A stretch of DNA of 64,000 nt. Origin: Granulicella mallensis MP5ACTX8. GTDB taxonomy: Bacteria; Acidobacteriota; Terriglobia; Terriglobales; Acidobacteriaceae. Each line of letters opens with the position of its first letter. Positions within the stretch are counted from its first letter, which is position 1. The stretch spans positions 4,526,001 to 4,590,000 of the forward strand of contig NC_016631.1 in assembly GCF_000178955.2 (NCBI RefSeq). The letters are read 5' to 3'. The translations under genes and the position numbers were made by a program. The notes beneath the pieces were generated by a model, which was not told the DNA's origin, searched no databases, and saw only the letters and a list, made by a program, of their open reading frames with translations. Of this stretch, positions 34,310-44,187 are shown in pieces.

Positions 34310-35872
34310 TCATTGGGGTGGATTGGCCTCCGGCCAATACCGGAATCTGCTGAATGTTGCACTTTGGGCACCCCAGGCGCAGAGCGCGGGACGTACATCG
34401 AGAAAACCACCCAAAACGTTGTGGTGCATTCCTGAAATCTCTGCTGACTCTTCCGTACGCTGCCACGCCTGTCCATCGAACCGATAGTAGAAATCGACTT
34501 CCTCCCGATCGTTCACAATGCGTAGCGTGGCGCGTTTTGGCACCGAACTTTGATGATCGAAGGTAAGACCGTTTCCAACGCGTACATGAATACCTATAGA
34601 GGACAGCGTGATACCGGTTGCATGCTCGGGATTATAGAAAAGCAGCAAGCCCGCTTCGCACCCCGTCTCTATCTCAACCTCGACCTCTACCGTATAAGAG
34701 TGTCCGCCAACTGGATTCGTCAGAACAGAGGTATCTTGAAGATTCTTGCCGCGAGCAGCAAGCCGGAGGTAATGCTTAGCTGTCTCGAAACGTGACGGAT
34801 CATACTCATGCCAGAAGCTCCATTGCAGGCCGAGCTTCGGTGTATCAAAGTCGTCCGACGGATCGGCAAAGGCCTGCTGGCTAGTGCCAGGTACCGGCAT
34901 GGGAATGGCTGAATCGGCTGCGATCTCTGGTGCAATACGAAACCATCCATCGGCAGTCCACTCAACCGGGAGGAGAAGCAATTGCCGTCCCAGGGTGCGG
35001 TACTCATTCTCATAGGAGTGGACGGTCATGTACCACTTTCCTTGCGCAGTATCCACGAGACGCCCATGCCCTAAGTTCAACCAGCGATCTTCCCGGGACT
35101 GCGTATGCACAATCGGATTATAGGGAGAGAATTCCCAAGGTCCTTCGGCGTGACGGCTTCGGGCACTGATCACAGAGTGGCTGGTAGCAGGGCCGCCCGT
35201 TCCTCCCTCAGCAACATTCAGGTAGAAGTAGCCATTATGTGCAAGCATCTTGGGCCCCTCCAGGCACGTACATTCGATACGTGTGGATTGCGGAATGGTC
35301 CAGGGCGCAAAGACAGTGCGTGGTGCTGACTTCACGCTGAGGCCGTCCGGCGCAAGTTCGACCATTTGGCCGCCATTGGTATACAGATAGCGGCGGCCAT
35401 TCTCAGCGATGTGCGCGGGATCAATGGCGTCAAGGCCAAGATCGATGGGCTCACTCCAGGGCCCTGCAGGGTGAGCGGCGTGGACCACTTGAATTCGATT
35501 GTTCGCCGGGAAGTAAATATAGAAATGCCCGTCGTATTCACAAAGATAGGGAGCCCAGATAGTCCCATAATATCGAAGCAACGCCGCAGCGATCGGACGC
35601 CAGTTAATCAGATCTCGCGAGTGCCAGATCAGAAGTCCAGGGGCGTAGTCGAAGCTTGAGTGGGTGAGATAGAAATCATCGCCAACTCGGATAGGACTTG
35701 CATCTGGATGATCTCCACCCAGTATGGGGTTGTGGTACACCTCTTGCCGTTCTTGACCGAACAACTTTTGAACGTGGGGCTGGAGCGCTAACGTGATGGA
35801 CGTCACCGAGGCATCGCGAAAGAACCGTCGTCGGGTGATCATTCCTTGGCTTGATTGACTACTGTTTTGCAT
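34310..35872 (-). CDS. GH43-family beta-xylosidase/alpha-arabinofuranosidase, Tat-exported
   Basis: The protein (520 aa) starts at 35872 with GGAAGG 6 nt upstream and has a twin-arginine signal (MITRRRFFRDASVTSITLAL). The five-bladed GH43 catalytic domain shows the general base Asp57 in GGDHPDASPIRVGDDFYLTH, the pKa-modulating Asp151 in AIDPAHI and the general acid Glu205 in CTCLEGPKML. A C-terminal beta-sandwich (about 330-515: FDTPKLGLQWSFWHEYDP ... YYRFDGQAWQRTEES) is typical of large GH43 xylosidases. It removes xylosyl or arabinosyl units from oligosaccharides; which one cannot be decided here. It is the last gene of the unit receptor-GH39-GH31-GH43 inside the tRNA-Gln island. Confidence 0.9.
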   Translation of the reverse strand: MQNSSQSSQGMITRRRFFRDASVTSITLALQPHVQKLFGQERQEVYHNPILGGDHPDASPIRVGDDFYLTHSSFDYAPGLLIWHSRDLINWRPIAAALLRYYGTIWAPYLCEYDGHFYIYFPANNRIQVVHAAHPAGPWSEPIDLGLDAIDPAHIAENGRRYLYTNGGQMVELAPDGLSVKSAPRTVFAPWTIPQSTRIECTCLEGPKMLAHNGYFYLNVAEGGTGGPATSHSVISARSRHAEGPWEFSPYNPIVHTQSREDRWLNLGHGRLVDTAQGKWYMTVHSYENEYRTLGRQLLLLPVEWTADGWFRIAPEIAADSAIPMPVPGTSQQAFADPSDDFDTPKLGLQWSFWHEYDPSRFETAKHYLRLAARGKNLQDTSVLTNPVGGHSYTVEVEVEIETGCEAGLLLFYNPEHATGITLSSIGIHVRVGNGLTFDHQSSVPKRATLRIVNDREEVDFYYRFDGQAWQRTEESAEISGMHHNVLGGFLDVRPALCAWGAQSATFSRFRYWPEANPPQ

Positions 35873-35988
35873 ACTTGCCTTCCCAGTCCACTACCTATGA
35901 AAGATCGAGGCTACAGAGCCCTTCACTGTTACCGAATGGAGGCCCTCGTTGATCGACGACCCCAGAAGCCGCCGCGAATTCCCTATTT

Positions 35989-38451
35989 TCATTGCTGTTC
36001 AGGTGTTTGAACCACCTGCAGTACAGCCGAGTCAGGAACGTTCCACGCTTTGGCACCAGAGTGAGAAAGCTTTTTGGCGGCCTCGTCCCAATGAAGTTCG
36101 GTGATGTCGTGCTTGCCCTGTTCGTAGGCATACGTGGTCCCATCGTCGGAGTAGAGCGTAAAGTGCGCGCTCACTCCTGGATAAACGCGAATTTTCTCAA
36201 TGCGCTGCACTTCATTGGTACTCTCGACCGGTGCCCCCAAGGGCAGAATAGAACCTGCCCGGACAAAGACAGGAATCTTTTCTATGGGAGACTGCGCCAC
36301 AATGCGCTGGCCGCCATGGATTCTTTCATTCGTCCAGAAGTCGTACCAATCGCAACCTGCCGGCAGATAAACAGAACGGGAGGTCGCTCCCTGCTCCGTC
36401 ACTGGAGCCACCAGCAGCGCTGGCCCGAACATATACTCATCTCCGATATCGGACACGTTCGGGTCATCGGGAAAGTCGAGGAAAAGACCGCGCATAAACG
36501 GTGCCCCGTTCTCATGTGCCTGCCACCCCAGGGAATAGATATACGGCATCAGTTGATAGCGCAGACGTAGGTATTTTTCCAGAATTGGTTCGGCCTGCTT
36601 GCCGTAACTCCAGACCTCGTTCTGCGGCCGAGTCCCGTGGGTACGGAAGTTCGGCTGAAAGGCTCCGTACTCAAACCACCGCGTATAGAGTTCAGGATAA
36701 TCGTCATATCGTCCGACGTTATCGCGCGCGTCACTGGGGTCCAGAAGCGGCGTGTGCACCGGTGTATGCGAGTACGGAAGCCCCTGCCATCCACCAATAT
36801 CGGTGGACCAGTAAGGCATGCCGGACGCGGTAAAGTTGATGCCGGTTGGCACTTGGCGCCTCAAGGTGTCCCAGTTGGGGCTGATGTCCGAGGACCAGAA
36901 GATCGTCCCATTATGCTGCGCTCCCAAGTAGCTGTCGCGAGCCAGAATCAATGCACGTTGCTTCATATCAGCACGCATGCCCTTGTAGAAAGCAGCGGTA
37001 TGGAATAGCGGGTACACATTGAAAAACTGCGTGCCCGGACCGATCTTGAAATAGGAACCGTTGGGTGGCAGATCAGGTTCCGTCTCATCGGCCCAGAAGG
37101 AGTCAAACCCTTTATCGACATAATTCTCTTTGATGGTGCTCCAGTACCATCTTGCTGCGTCGGGATTCGTGGTGTCGATATCGGAACCGGCCTTGTCATA
37201 GGGCAGTCCGTTGGTGGGTGTGCCGTCAGCCAGATGCTCGAACCAGCCATTCTTCTGAAGCTCATCGTAATAGCGGCTTCCGGGTACAAAACGCGGCCAG
37301 ACGCTGATCATCACGTGATAGTTCATCGCATGAAGCTGTTTCAGCATGGCGGCAGGGTCAGGCCACGCTTCAGGATCCATATCCATCTGCCCCATCTTCG
37401 TGTAGGTAAACCAATCAATCACGAGATCATCGATCGGCAACTTACGGTCGCGGTAGCCTTTCGCCACTCCCATCAACTCAGCCTGCGTCTGGTAACGCTG
37501 CTTGGACTGGAGATATCCATAGGCACTCTTGGGAAGCATGGGTACGTCGCCGGTCAGCAACCTGTAACCGCGATAGATCGCGTCGTAGTCTCCAGCAATC
37601 ACGAAGAAACTGACCCGTTGCCCCACTTGGCTTTTGAAGGTGTTGTGACTATTGAAACCTAGTGAGATGGTCGTCTTTGACGGATTATCCCAGATCAGCC
37701 CATAGCCTTTGTTCGTGACCAGAAAGGGAACGCACACACTTTGCCCGGAAGGCGCATCGTAATCGTGGGCGCATTCGATCACATGGCCGCGTCTATCTAA
37801 GAATCCCTGTTGATTTTGCCCGAGTCCATAATCGTGCTCATCGTCAGCGGCCGCAAAGCTCGCACCAACGGTGAAGAACGGAGGATCGATGGACCGGCGA
37901 TCGTGTTCAATCTCGTGGGTGCCATCCTTGTAACTGGGAACGGCCATCTCCCAGTTGTCCATACTTAGCAAAGGCTTACCGTCTGCCATGGCGATGGAGA
38001 GACCGACATGACCAGTCGATCCCGAGAAAAATTTGGCAGTCTCAGCCTGCGGCCAAGGCCCCTTGGGTTGTGGCGCCAGCGTCACGGTCAGTGCGGAAGA
38101 CTTCAGGACGTCTCCCTTTTCTCCGGAAGCCATTGACCAGCCAGACGCTAGTGGCTGTGCGACGATACCGTAACCAGGTGCGGAAACCGCATCCTCCTTG
38201 CGCAAACTCAGGCTCACGCGCACGATATTAGGCGCGTAGGGTTCCACCAGTACCGTCGCCGTACCACGGTCAGTCTGAATATGCACGGCCTGAGCGAAAC
38301 CGTGGCACGCTATGGATGCAAACAAAGTCGCCAACAGGAAAGCAGAGGGGCAGCGAAAGAAAGAGGTACGCAAAGGTTTCTTGTGATTTGTGGAGGTGCA
38401 ACATAGGCGGAAGCAATCGAGACTTGGGACTTTCAAAATAAACAGGGACAT
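35989..38451 (-). CDS. GH31 alpha-xylosidase-like glycoside hydrolase
   Basis: The protein (820 aa) begins with an ATG 5 bp after the GH39 stop, with AAGGA in the end of GH39, so translation is coupled. The N-terminus is long before the hydrophobic signal core (about 33-54, ending HGFAQA). An N-terminal beta-sandwich is followed by the TIM barrel: DDLVIDWFTYTKMGQMDMDP, then the nucleophile Asp455 in FDSFWADETEPDLPPNG, then SSDISPNWDTLRRQ with the probable acid/base region. The WADETEPD form is closer to exo-acting alpha-xylosidases such as Xyl31A than to plain alpha-glucosidases. Cleavage of alpha-1,6-xylose from xyloglucan oligosaccharides is therefore the best guess. Confidence 0.9.
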   Translation of the reverse strand: MSLFILKVPSLDCFRLCCTSTNHKKPLRTSFFRCPSAFLLATLFASIACHGFAQAVHIQTDRGTATVLVEPYAPNIVRVSLSLRKEDAVSAPGYGIVAQPLASGWSMASGEKGDVLKSSALTVTLAPQPKGPWPQAETAKFFSGSTGHVGLSIAMADGKPLLSMDNWEMAVPSYKDGTHEIEHDRRSIDPPFFTVGASFAAADDEHDYGLGQNQQGFLDRRGHVIECAHDYDAPSGQSVCVPFLVTNKGYGLIWDNPSKTTISLGFNSHNTFKSQVGQRVSFFVIAGDYDAIYRGYRLLTGDVPMLPKSAYGYLQSKQRYQTQAELMGVAKGYRDRKLPIDDLVIDWFTYTKMGQMDMDPEAWPDPAAMLKQLHAMNYHVMISVWPRFVPGSRYYDELQKNGWFEHLADGTPTNGLPYDKAGSDIDTTNPDAARWYWSTIKENYVDKGFDSFWADETEPDLPPNGSYFKIGPGTQFFNVYPLFHTAAFYKGMRADMKQRALILARDSYLGAQHNGTIFWSSDISPNWDTLRRQVPTGINFTASGMPYWSTDIGGWQGLPYSHTPVHTPLLDPSDARDNVGRYDDYPELYTRWFEYGAFQPNFRTHGTRPQNEVWSYGKQAEPILEKYLRLRYQLMPYIYSLGWQAHENGAPFMRGLFLDFPDDPNVSDIGDEYMFGPALLVAPVTEQGATSRSVYLPAGCDWYDFWTNERIHGGQRIVAQSPIEKIPVFVRAGSILPLGAPVESTNEVQRIEKIRVYPGVSAHFTLYSDDGTTYAYEQGKHDITELHWDEAAKKLSHSGAKAWNVPDSAVLQVVQTPEQQ

Positions 38452-38456
38452 TTCGA

Positions 38457-40064
38457 TCAGTTCCTTCCAGACGTGCGCGTCAACACGACAAGAACAACGT
38501 CGTTACTCCGCATAGGCACCGTTACCGTGACTTCGCCATTTTGATTACTACGGAGGATTTGCTCTTTCTCTGGCTGATCGCGGGTTAGTTCGTTCAACTC
38601 GCCTATCTGCTTAGCATTCAAATCCTTCGGAGCCCCCATTCGGATGTATGCGGAATACGCATCATTGGCGTCGTATCCCGTGCGAAATAACTTCAAACGA
38701 TATTGTGTGAGCGGTAGCCCATGCGCGACACGCAATTCGACAGGTTCTGATGGAACCGCGGGAAGCAGTTTTGTGTAGAAAGAGCGGTTGCTAACACTCT
38801 GTTGCGGCTGCTTGAAATCCCATATGACTGCCGCGATGTTGCCCCCTTCCACGGCGATCATGGATTGCGCATCGCCGGAGCTGAGAGTGTTTCCCTGCAA
38901 GGCATGAAGATACTTATAGGCAAAGAACGCGGGTTTGCGAATCCCATCACGGCTCAATAGTCCGAAGCCCCCCTCGAACGCCGCAGTAGGCGGTCCAGGT
39001 TCCTCAAATAGGTCTGTATAAGTCCAATAGCTCATCCCTTGCACGAGGCCCTCACTCGCCTTCAGCTTGCTCAATATGTAGGGTGCGCTCACATACGAGT
39101 CATGGATGACATCTCGGGGCGTGTAGCTCGTACTCCACTCTGTGAAGTAGATCGGCAGCTTCGGAAAAGCAGAAGCTTCGACTTGAGCTCTAACTCGACG
39201 CACATCGCCAACGATTGCGTCTGGGGATGGCGATAGCTTTGTATCGCTCTTTCCATTTTCATCAAGAAACCCTCCATCGACGCCATAGGTGTGTGTCGAC
39301 ACGAAATCGACCTTGGCCCCGCTCTGCTGAACATGCGCCAGAAATTCCGGAACCCAGTCAGCGCCAGCCGTGGCCGGCCCTCCTACACGAAGTGCCGGAT
39401 CGATGCGTTTAATGGTGTTAGATGTTTGGTCGAAGAGTTCAAAATAAGCACGCTGGTCTCCGCCTTCCCAGAAGCCCGATAGATTCGGTTCGTTCCATAC
39501 CTCAAAAAGCCAGGTCTGCACTTCCCTCTGCCCATACTTCTCTTCGACATGGTGGATGAAGGCCGAAACGAGGTTGTTCCAACCCGTGGGGTCCGGGTGC
39601 GAGGTATTGCCCTGCCAATAAAAGATCTTGTTGCTTGACGTCGCCAGCGCCTTGGGTGTGAAGCCAAGTTCGACGAAGGGTTTGATGTGCGCTGCGAGCA
39701 ACTGGTCATAGAGTTGATCGAGCTTGGTCCAGTCATAGGTGGTCTTGCCATTCTCGACGTGAACGATCTCCAGAACATCATGAAAAATCGCATGGAAGCG
39801 GATATAGCGAAAACCAAGTTCATCCGTTGTTATCTTGAGTTGTGCCTGGCTATCGCTGCGAATGAGCGTTCCGGGGTAATCAGAACCTACAGAGAGGTCA
39901 AAGAAGCGGTCTACCGGCGGACCGATTTGCGCCATGTCAGCGACGATTTGTCGCTTCTCGATCTGCTGTGAATTTGCGCTAGAAGACAGGCTTAGGAATC
40001 CGGCCAGGAGCAGCATGGATAGCCTGCAAGAATCCTTGAGGGATGATCTCAAAAGTAGCTCCAA
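38457..40064 (-). CDS. GH39-like beta-xylosidase
   Basis: The exported enzyme has a signal region (RLSMLLLAGFLSLSSSANSQ). The clan-A TIM barrel has the acid/base Glu192 in LFEVWNEPNLSGFW and the nucleophile Glu309 in PIYFTEWSTSYTPRD. VDFVSTHTYG, MSYWTYTDLFEEPGPP and FGLLSRDGIRKPAFFAYKYL complete the GH39 pattern. The C-terminal beta domain includes QNGEVTVTVPMRSNDVVLVV. The 5' end is uncertain: TTG at 40064, TTG at 40052 and ATG at 40016 all keep part of the signal peptide. It follows the receptor gene and a stem-loop and is coupled to GH31. It likely acts on beta-xylosides released from xylan or xyloglucan side chains. Confidence 0.88.
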   Translation of the reverse strand: MELLLRSSLKDSCRLSMLLLAGFLSLSSSANSQQIEKRQIVADMAQIGPPVDRFFDLSVGSDYPGTLIRSDSQAQLKITTDELGFRYIRFHAIFHDVLEIVHVENGKTTYDWTKLDQLYDQLLAAHIKPFVELGFTPKALATSSNKIFYWQGNTSHPDPTGWNNLVSAFIHHVEEKYGQREVQTWLFEVWNEPNLSGFWEGGDQRAYFELFDQTSNTIKRIDPALRVGGPATAGADWVPEFLAHVQQSGAKVDFVSTHTYGVDGGFLDENGKSDTKLSPSPDAIVGDVRRVRAQVEASAFPKLPIYFTEWSTSYTPRDVIHDSYVSAPYILSKLKASEGLVQGMSYWTYTDLFEEPGPPTAAFEGGFGLLSRDGIRKPAFFAYKYLHALQGNTLSSGDAQSMIAVEGGNIAAVIWDFKQPQQSVSNRSFYTKLLPAVPSEPVELRVAHGLPLTQYRLKLFRTGYDANDAYSAYIRMGAPKDLNAKQIGELNELTRDQPEKEQILRSNQNGEVTVTVPMRSNDVVLVVLTRTSGRN

Positions 40065-40162
40065 TGTTGACTAAGAAGAGCGGAATGCCGCGACCAGAAT
40101 CTGCACGATGCTCATGGAAGAGGACGCGGCTTGATTCCACTTGGGTGGATGTCACAACCGTA

Positions 40163-40195
40163 CACGCGCGGCAAAACAAAGTTTCGCCGCGCGTG
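40163..40195 (-). terminator. Stem-loop after the 1.25-kDa-class receptor gene of the island
   Basis: CACGCGCGGC (40163-40172) and GCCGCGCGTG (40186-40195) form a perfect 10-bp stem just after the receptor stop at 40204 and before the GH39 gene. It may end most receptor transcripts and so set receptor and enzyme levels apart. Confidence 0.65.
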
Positions 40196-40203
40196 CGGTT
40201 GAG

Positions 40204-43200
40204 CTAGAACGTGTATCTCGCAGAAAGTTCCAGAATTCGCCTGCCGGTCTTGTACGGAGCGGATCCGAAACCTAGTGTGGGGTCAGCCACGCCCTGGTTG
40301 AATGCAGTGCCATTAGCGTTTGTAGCGTTGAGCATGTACTGGTTCGTAAAATCGCCGCTAAAAGTCGTCAGTGGAGAATTCAAGAAGTTGAAGGCCGCAA
40401 TTCGGAATTGAATCGCCTGCTCTTTACCCAACTTGAAGGACTTCTGAGCACTCAGGTCATTGTCCTTGTAGGTTGGACCAGGAAGGAACGGGTAGCGGTA
40501 GGGACCATTTTGCAACAAGTTCGGGGTACGGAAGCAATTGCCATTGATGAACTGATGGCTGCCGAGCCCCTGAGCGGGATTACAGATAAGAGTGGGCTGC
40601 AAGCTCACGTCCGGCGTTCCCAGATAGACCGAATTGCTGATCGCAATGTAATTCGGGTTCGGGGTGCCGTTTGGCAAATTCTGCTGGCCAATGTTTCCAC
40701 TTACAGCGAACCCGGGGTTGGTCGTTGTCGTCGGGATGTCTGGCCCAGTTTGAATGGTGGTGATGCCTGACACCTCCCAACCATTTGCGAATGCGCCAAT
40801 CAACTTGTTGTGGACGGGATTACCTACCATGACGGTATACGACGCGTTGAAGATTTGCCGACGGTCGAATTCCTCCGGACCATAGTTATTCCACACATGG
40901 AAGGGATCGGCGGGATTTCCGGCGTTATCGGCTCCACGTATGCCCAACGCATGACTCCAGGTGTAGTTCACGTTGAAGAGAAAGTGGCCGCTCTGGCGCG
41001 ACAGTCCTGTCTGCAATCCGTTGTAATTCGCGAACAGCACGTGGTTCGGCACATCGATCGCACCATATTGCACGGAAGATGTGTTCAGCGGACGATAACT
41101 GTTGACCTGGGCGGTCGATGCCGATGAGCTCGTCGTCGCACAGGTAGCCCCGCTGGGGTTGATCCCAGTCGGCGTCAATACCTGTCCATAGCATGGGCTC
41201 GCCCTGTTTGGGTTCGGCCTGTACAGTCCGCCGATCGGAATCGCATTCACGTTATCGAGTGAAATGGTCTGATTGCTGCCGTCGTTCAGCAGAAATCGGC
41301 TGTTGTTGCCCACATATCCGAGAAGCAGGTTCATCTTCAACGGTAGTTGCTGGTTCAGCGTGACACTATATGTATCGGTGAGGGGTTGCTCGCGGTCGCC
41401 CTTCGTTAATCCATAGAAGACGTTGGGAGTGCTCGTGAGCCCAATTGTGTTGGTGTTCGCCGGTGCGGCGGTGTTATTGATATTGAGATTGCTGACGGCT
41501 TTGAGGGAGAGTCCTCCGTTGCCACTCTCGTTGATACTGTTGATGAATTGGCTGTTCTGGACGGCATTCCCGGCAGCGCCTTGTGAATCATGCGCCCGAT
41601 ACTCTCCCCAACCTCCGCGTAACACGGTGGTGCCATTGCCATGAATATCCCATGCTGCGCCAAATCGTGGTTCAACGAAGAAAGGCTCGGACTTATTCCC
41701 GGAAAGCGGAAGGCTCGAATCGTAAGCATGCCAGATGAAACCCGGAAAAGGCGTCGCAGCAGATCCGGAAGAAATCAGCGACGGATCGAAAAGCGCGACT
41801 CCCTTTTTATAGGAGTCATTCCACAGGCCGAGATGATGAACACGAAGTCCATAATTGACCGTGAAACGATGTTTAATATGCCAGGAATCTGTTGCGAAAA
41901 ACGCATTATTCCAGAAGTAGAGATTATCTGCCGCCAGAAAATTTTGCTGAGAATATCCGCCCACATAACCCTGGTAGTTGTTGGCCACATAATTCCCGGA
42001 CGAGATGGCGGTACTACCGTCCACGTCCGTGATTGCTGCACCGGCAACCGGAAAGCCGTACTCGCTGAGGGAGCCATTAGTGGCCGCGCCCGTAATGCGG
42101 CCATTGGCGACCAAACGCTCGACGAAAACCCCGAAAATTGCGGTATGGGTTCCCCACACTTTGGTGAAATTATCGCCTCCCTGCGGCGTGAACTTCTTGG
42201 AGAAAATTGGGGAAAGAGAATAGTCCGGCGTAAGTTGACGAGGTAGACCGCTCTGATCGTCGTAATTGCCAAGCTGAGGAAGAGGGTGACGGCCATTGGC
42301 ATAGGCACCCTGGTAGGGATATGCAGTCAACGCAGCGGGGTTCGCAGTCCTGAATGCAGCATCAAGATACGCGAGACTTCCAAAGAGCTGGTTGGTGGCC
42401 GTAGGCGAGAGGATGGTCGTCAGGTTCGCCGCCGCGCTTTCGGAGTTGACTGTGCTTAGACCTCCGCCGGGCGTGTTGAGCTCGCCTTGGTTGTAGTAAG
42501 GCGTGCCCGGCACACCCGAGGCTCCACGCTCGACCGTGTAGCGCCCGAAAAGATGATTTTTCTCGGACATTGCGATGTCTCCGCGTCCCGTAGCCTCCCA
42601 GAGGTCATTGTTGATGAAATTGGTGGCCTGCCAGTTATATGGGTTCGCCAGAGTGGGCGTATTGTTCGGCAGGGGCATGCTATTGAAGATCGCGGCGAAA
42701 CCCGGATCGGCATAAGAGGAAGGGATTTGCCCATTTGCGATCGAAGTGCCGTCTTTGGCATAAGTCGGCACGGTACTGATGTTTTGGTATGCGCTATTGC
42801 CGGATAGTTCGGGGCCAAGATAGTTCTGCAACTCGGTCGAACTGAAATTACCATTACGCATATTCTGTGTCGGGACCAAAGCATGGACCAGAGCACCCGC
42901 AGCGCTGCCATAGGCATAGATACTGCGCTGAACGTAATCTTCTGCGCCCGCGAAGAAAGTAAGCTTACGCTTGTGGTTGAAATTGGTGCCCGGGATCAAG
43001 ACGGGGCCGCCAATAGTGAAACCTGGATAAACCTCATGATCCGGAGACTTGGGCTGGCTCGTGGCCTTGCCCAGAGCGTCGGCGGCATCGAGTTGAGGGG
43101 CGCGCCCAAAGGCGTACAGTTCGCCATGGAAGCGATCTCCGCCCGCCTTGGTTACGGCCGAAACAACGACCGGACCGTTGGCCACTTCAGCGCCAAAGTT

Positions 43201-43953
43201 CGAAACCTCGACCTTCACTTCGGAAACCTGGTCATAATTCACGTTCTGGAGGGCAGCTCCATAATTGCCCGCATCCGTGATGTCGGCACCATCCAATAAG
43301 AGGTACACTCCCGAAACGGGGTTCCCGTTGGCCGAATAATTGCCGAGCGCGCCGTTCACGCTCACCTGTGAAGGATCGTAGGCCGAGTTGCTCACGCCTT
43401 GGTTGGCGATGGCAAAACCCGGCAGAATCTTGAAGAGTTCGGTGACATCTCGCCCCTCCACCGAAAGATGCTTGATATCATCGGCCGTAATCAAGTCGCT
43501 GCGCTCGCCTGAGTCAAGCGGAACATTGTTATTGTCTGCGCTGACAGTTACCGATTCGCTGACCCCACCAGGCGTCAGCAGGAGCGACGGCAAAGTCCGG
43601 CTATCGCCCGGATCGAGATGGATACCACTCTCGGTGAAAGTCTTAAAGTTCGATGCCGTGATCGTGATGTTGTAGTCGCCCGAGTTCACGCCCGCAAAGG
43701 TGAACGTTCCCGCTCGGTTAGAACTCACGGTGCGTGTCGCCCCACTCAGGGCGTCTCGCAATACGACAGTGGCATCCGGAACAACGGCTCCAGAGTTGTC
43801 TTGGACGGTTCCCGATAGCGTGCCGGTAATGACCTGAGCGTAAACTGAGGGGCAGAGCAGCGCTGAGCCCGGGATGAGAAATAGAGAGCTGGCGAGCACA
43901 CAAGCCCTGAATATACCTGGCCAAGTCACTCTCTTCTTGAATTCAGATTTCAT
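40204..43953 (-). CDS. Oar-like TonB-dependent receptor of the sugar island (1249 aa)
   Basis: The ATG at 43953 has GGAG 6 nt upstream and opens MKSEFKKRVTWPGIFRACVL, a long signal peptide ending SVYAQ. The N-terminal carboxypeptidase-regulatory domain (VITGTLSGTVQDNSGAVVPD, FTFAGVNSGDYNITITASNF) is followed by the plug (LSVEGRDVTELFKILPGFAI, GVYLLLDGADITDAGNYGA, VSEVKVEVSNFGAEVANGPV). A large barrel ends LELSARYTF. It is the largest receptor here and differs from the three at 15-31 kb in its plug. Its place at the head of GH39-GH31-GH43 and opposite a membrane regulator makes it the probable oligosaccharide importer of the island. Confidence 0.92.
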   Translation of the reverse strand: MKSEFKKRVTWPGIFRACVLASSLFLIPGSALLCPSVYAQVITGTLSGTVQDNSGAVVPDATVVLRDALSGATRTVSSNRAGTFTFAGVNSGDYNITITASNFKTFTESGIHLDPGDSRTLPSLLLTPGGVSESVTVSADNNNVPLDSGERSDLITADDIKHLSVEGRDVTELFKILPGFAIANQGVSNSAYDPSQVSVNGALGNYSANGNPVSGVYLLLDGADITDAGNYGAALQNVNYDQVSEVKVEVSNFGAEVANGPVVVSAVTKAGGDRFHGELYAFGRAPQLDAADALGKATSQPKSPDHEVYPGFTIGGPVLIPGTNFNHKRKLTFFAGAEDYVQRSIYAYGSAAGALVHALVPTQNMRNGNFSSTELQNYLGPELSGNSAYQNISTVPTYAKDGTSIANGQIPSSYADPGFAAIFNSMPLPNNTPTLANPYNWQATNFINNDLWEATGRGDIAMSEKNHLFGRYTVERGASGVPGTPYYNQGELNTPGGGLSTVNSESAAANLTTILSPTATNQLFGSLAYLDAAFRTANPAALTAYPYQGAYANGRHPLPQLGNYDDQSGLPRQLTPDYSLSPIFSKKFTPQGGDNFTKVWGTHTAIFGVFVERLVANGRITGAATNGSLSEYGFPVAGAAITDVDGSTAISSGNYVANNYQGYVGGYSQQNFLAADNLYFWNNAFFATDSWHIKHRFTVNYGLRVHHLGLWNDSYKKGVALFDPSLISSGSAATPFPGFIWHAYDSSLPLSGNKSEPFFVEPRFGAAWDIHGNGTTVLRGGWGEYRAHDSQGAAGNAVQNSQFINSINESGNGGLSLKAVSNLNINNTAAPANTNTIGLTSTPNVFYGLTKGDREQPLTDTYSVTLNQQLPLKMNLLLGYVGNNSRFLLNDGSNQTISLDNVNAIPIGGLYRPNPNRASPCYGQVLTPTGINPSGATCATTSSSASTAQVNSYRPLNTSSVQYGAIDVPNHVLFANYNGLQTGLSRQSGHFLFNVNYTWSHALGIRGADNAGNPADPFHVWNNYGPEEFDRRQIFNASYTVMVGNPVHNKLIGAFANGWEVSGITTIQTGPDIPTTTTNPGFAVSGNIGQQNLPNGTPNPNYIAISNSVYLGTPDVSLQPTLICNPAQGLGSHQFINGNCFRTPNLLQNGPYRYPFLPGPTYKDNDLSAQKSFKLGKEQAIQFRIAAFNFLNSPLTTFSGDFTNQYMLNATNANGTAFNQGVADPTLGFGSAPYKTGRRILELSARYTF

Positions 43954-44187
43954 TGTGGTCTCCATGAAGGCACTGCGAAATGGTTCCATTGGTGGGTCTG
44001 AAATTTTGAATGACAGCCTCACCCTGAAACGTTCTACAGCGCACAATCAAACGCCTTCAGCGAGACGTTATTCAATGTTCTATACAGTTCCGTTCCTAGA
44101 AATGTGTTGACAATAAATAACTTACGCCGCCCATTCGCCCTGTACTATACTTCCGCGATGGGGGATTGCATTGCGAGGCTGTGACTT

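Noticed and set aside
44107..44148. TTGACA and TACTAT upstream of the regulator considered as a sigma-70 promoter
   Set aside because: The spacing is about 30 bp, far from the 16-18 bp needed.
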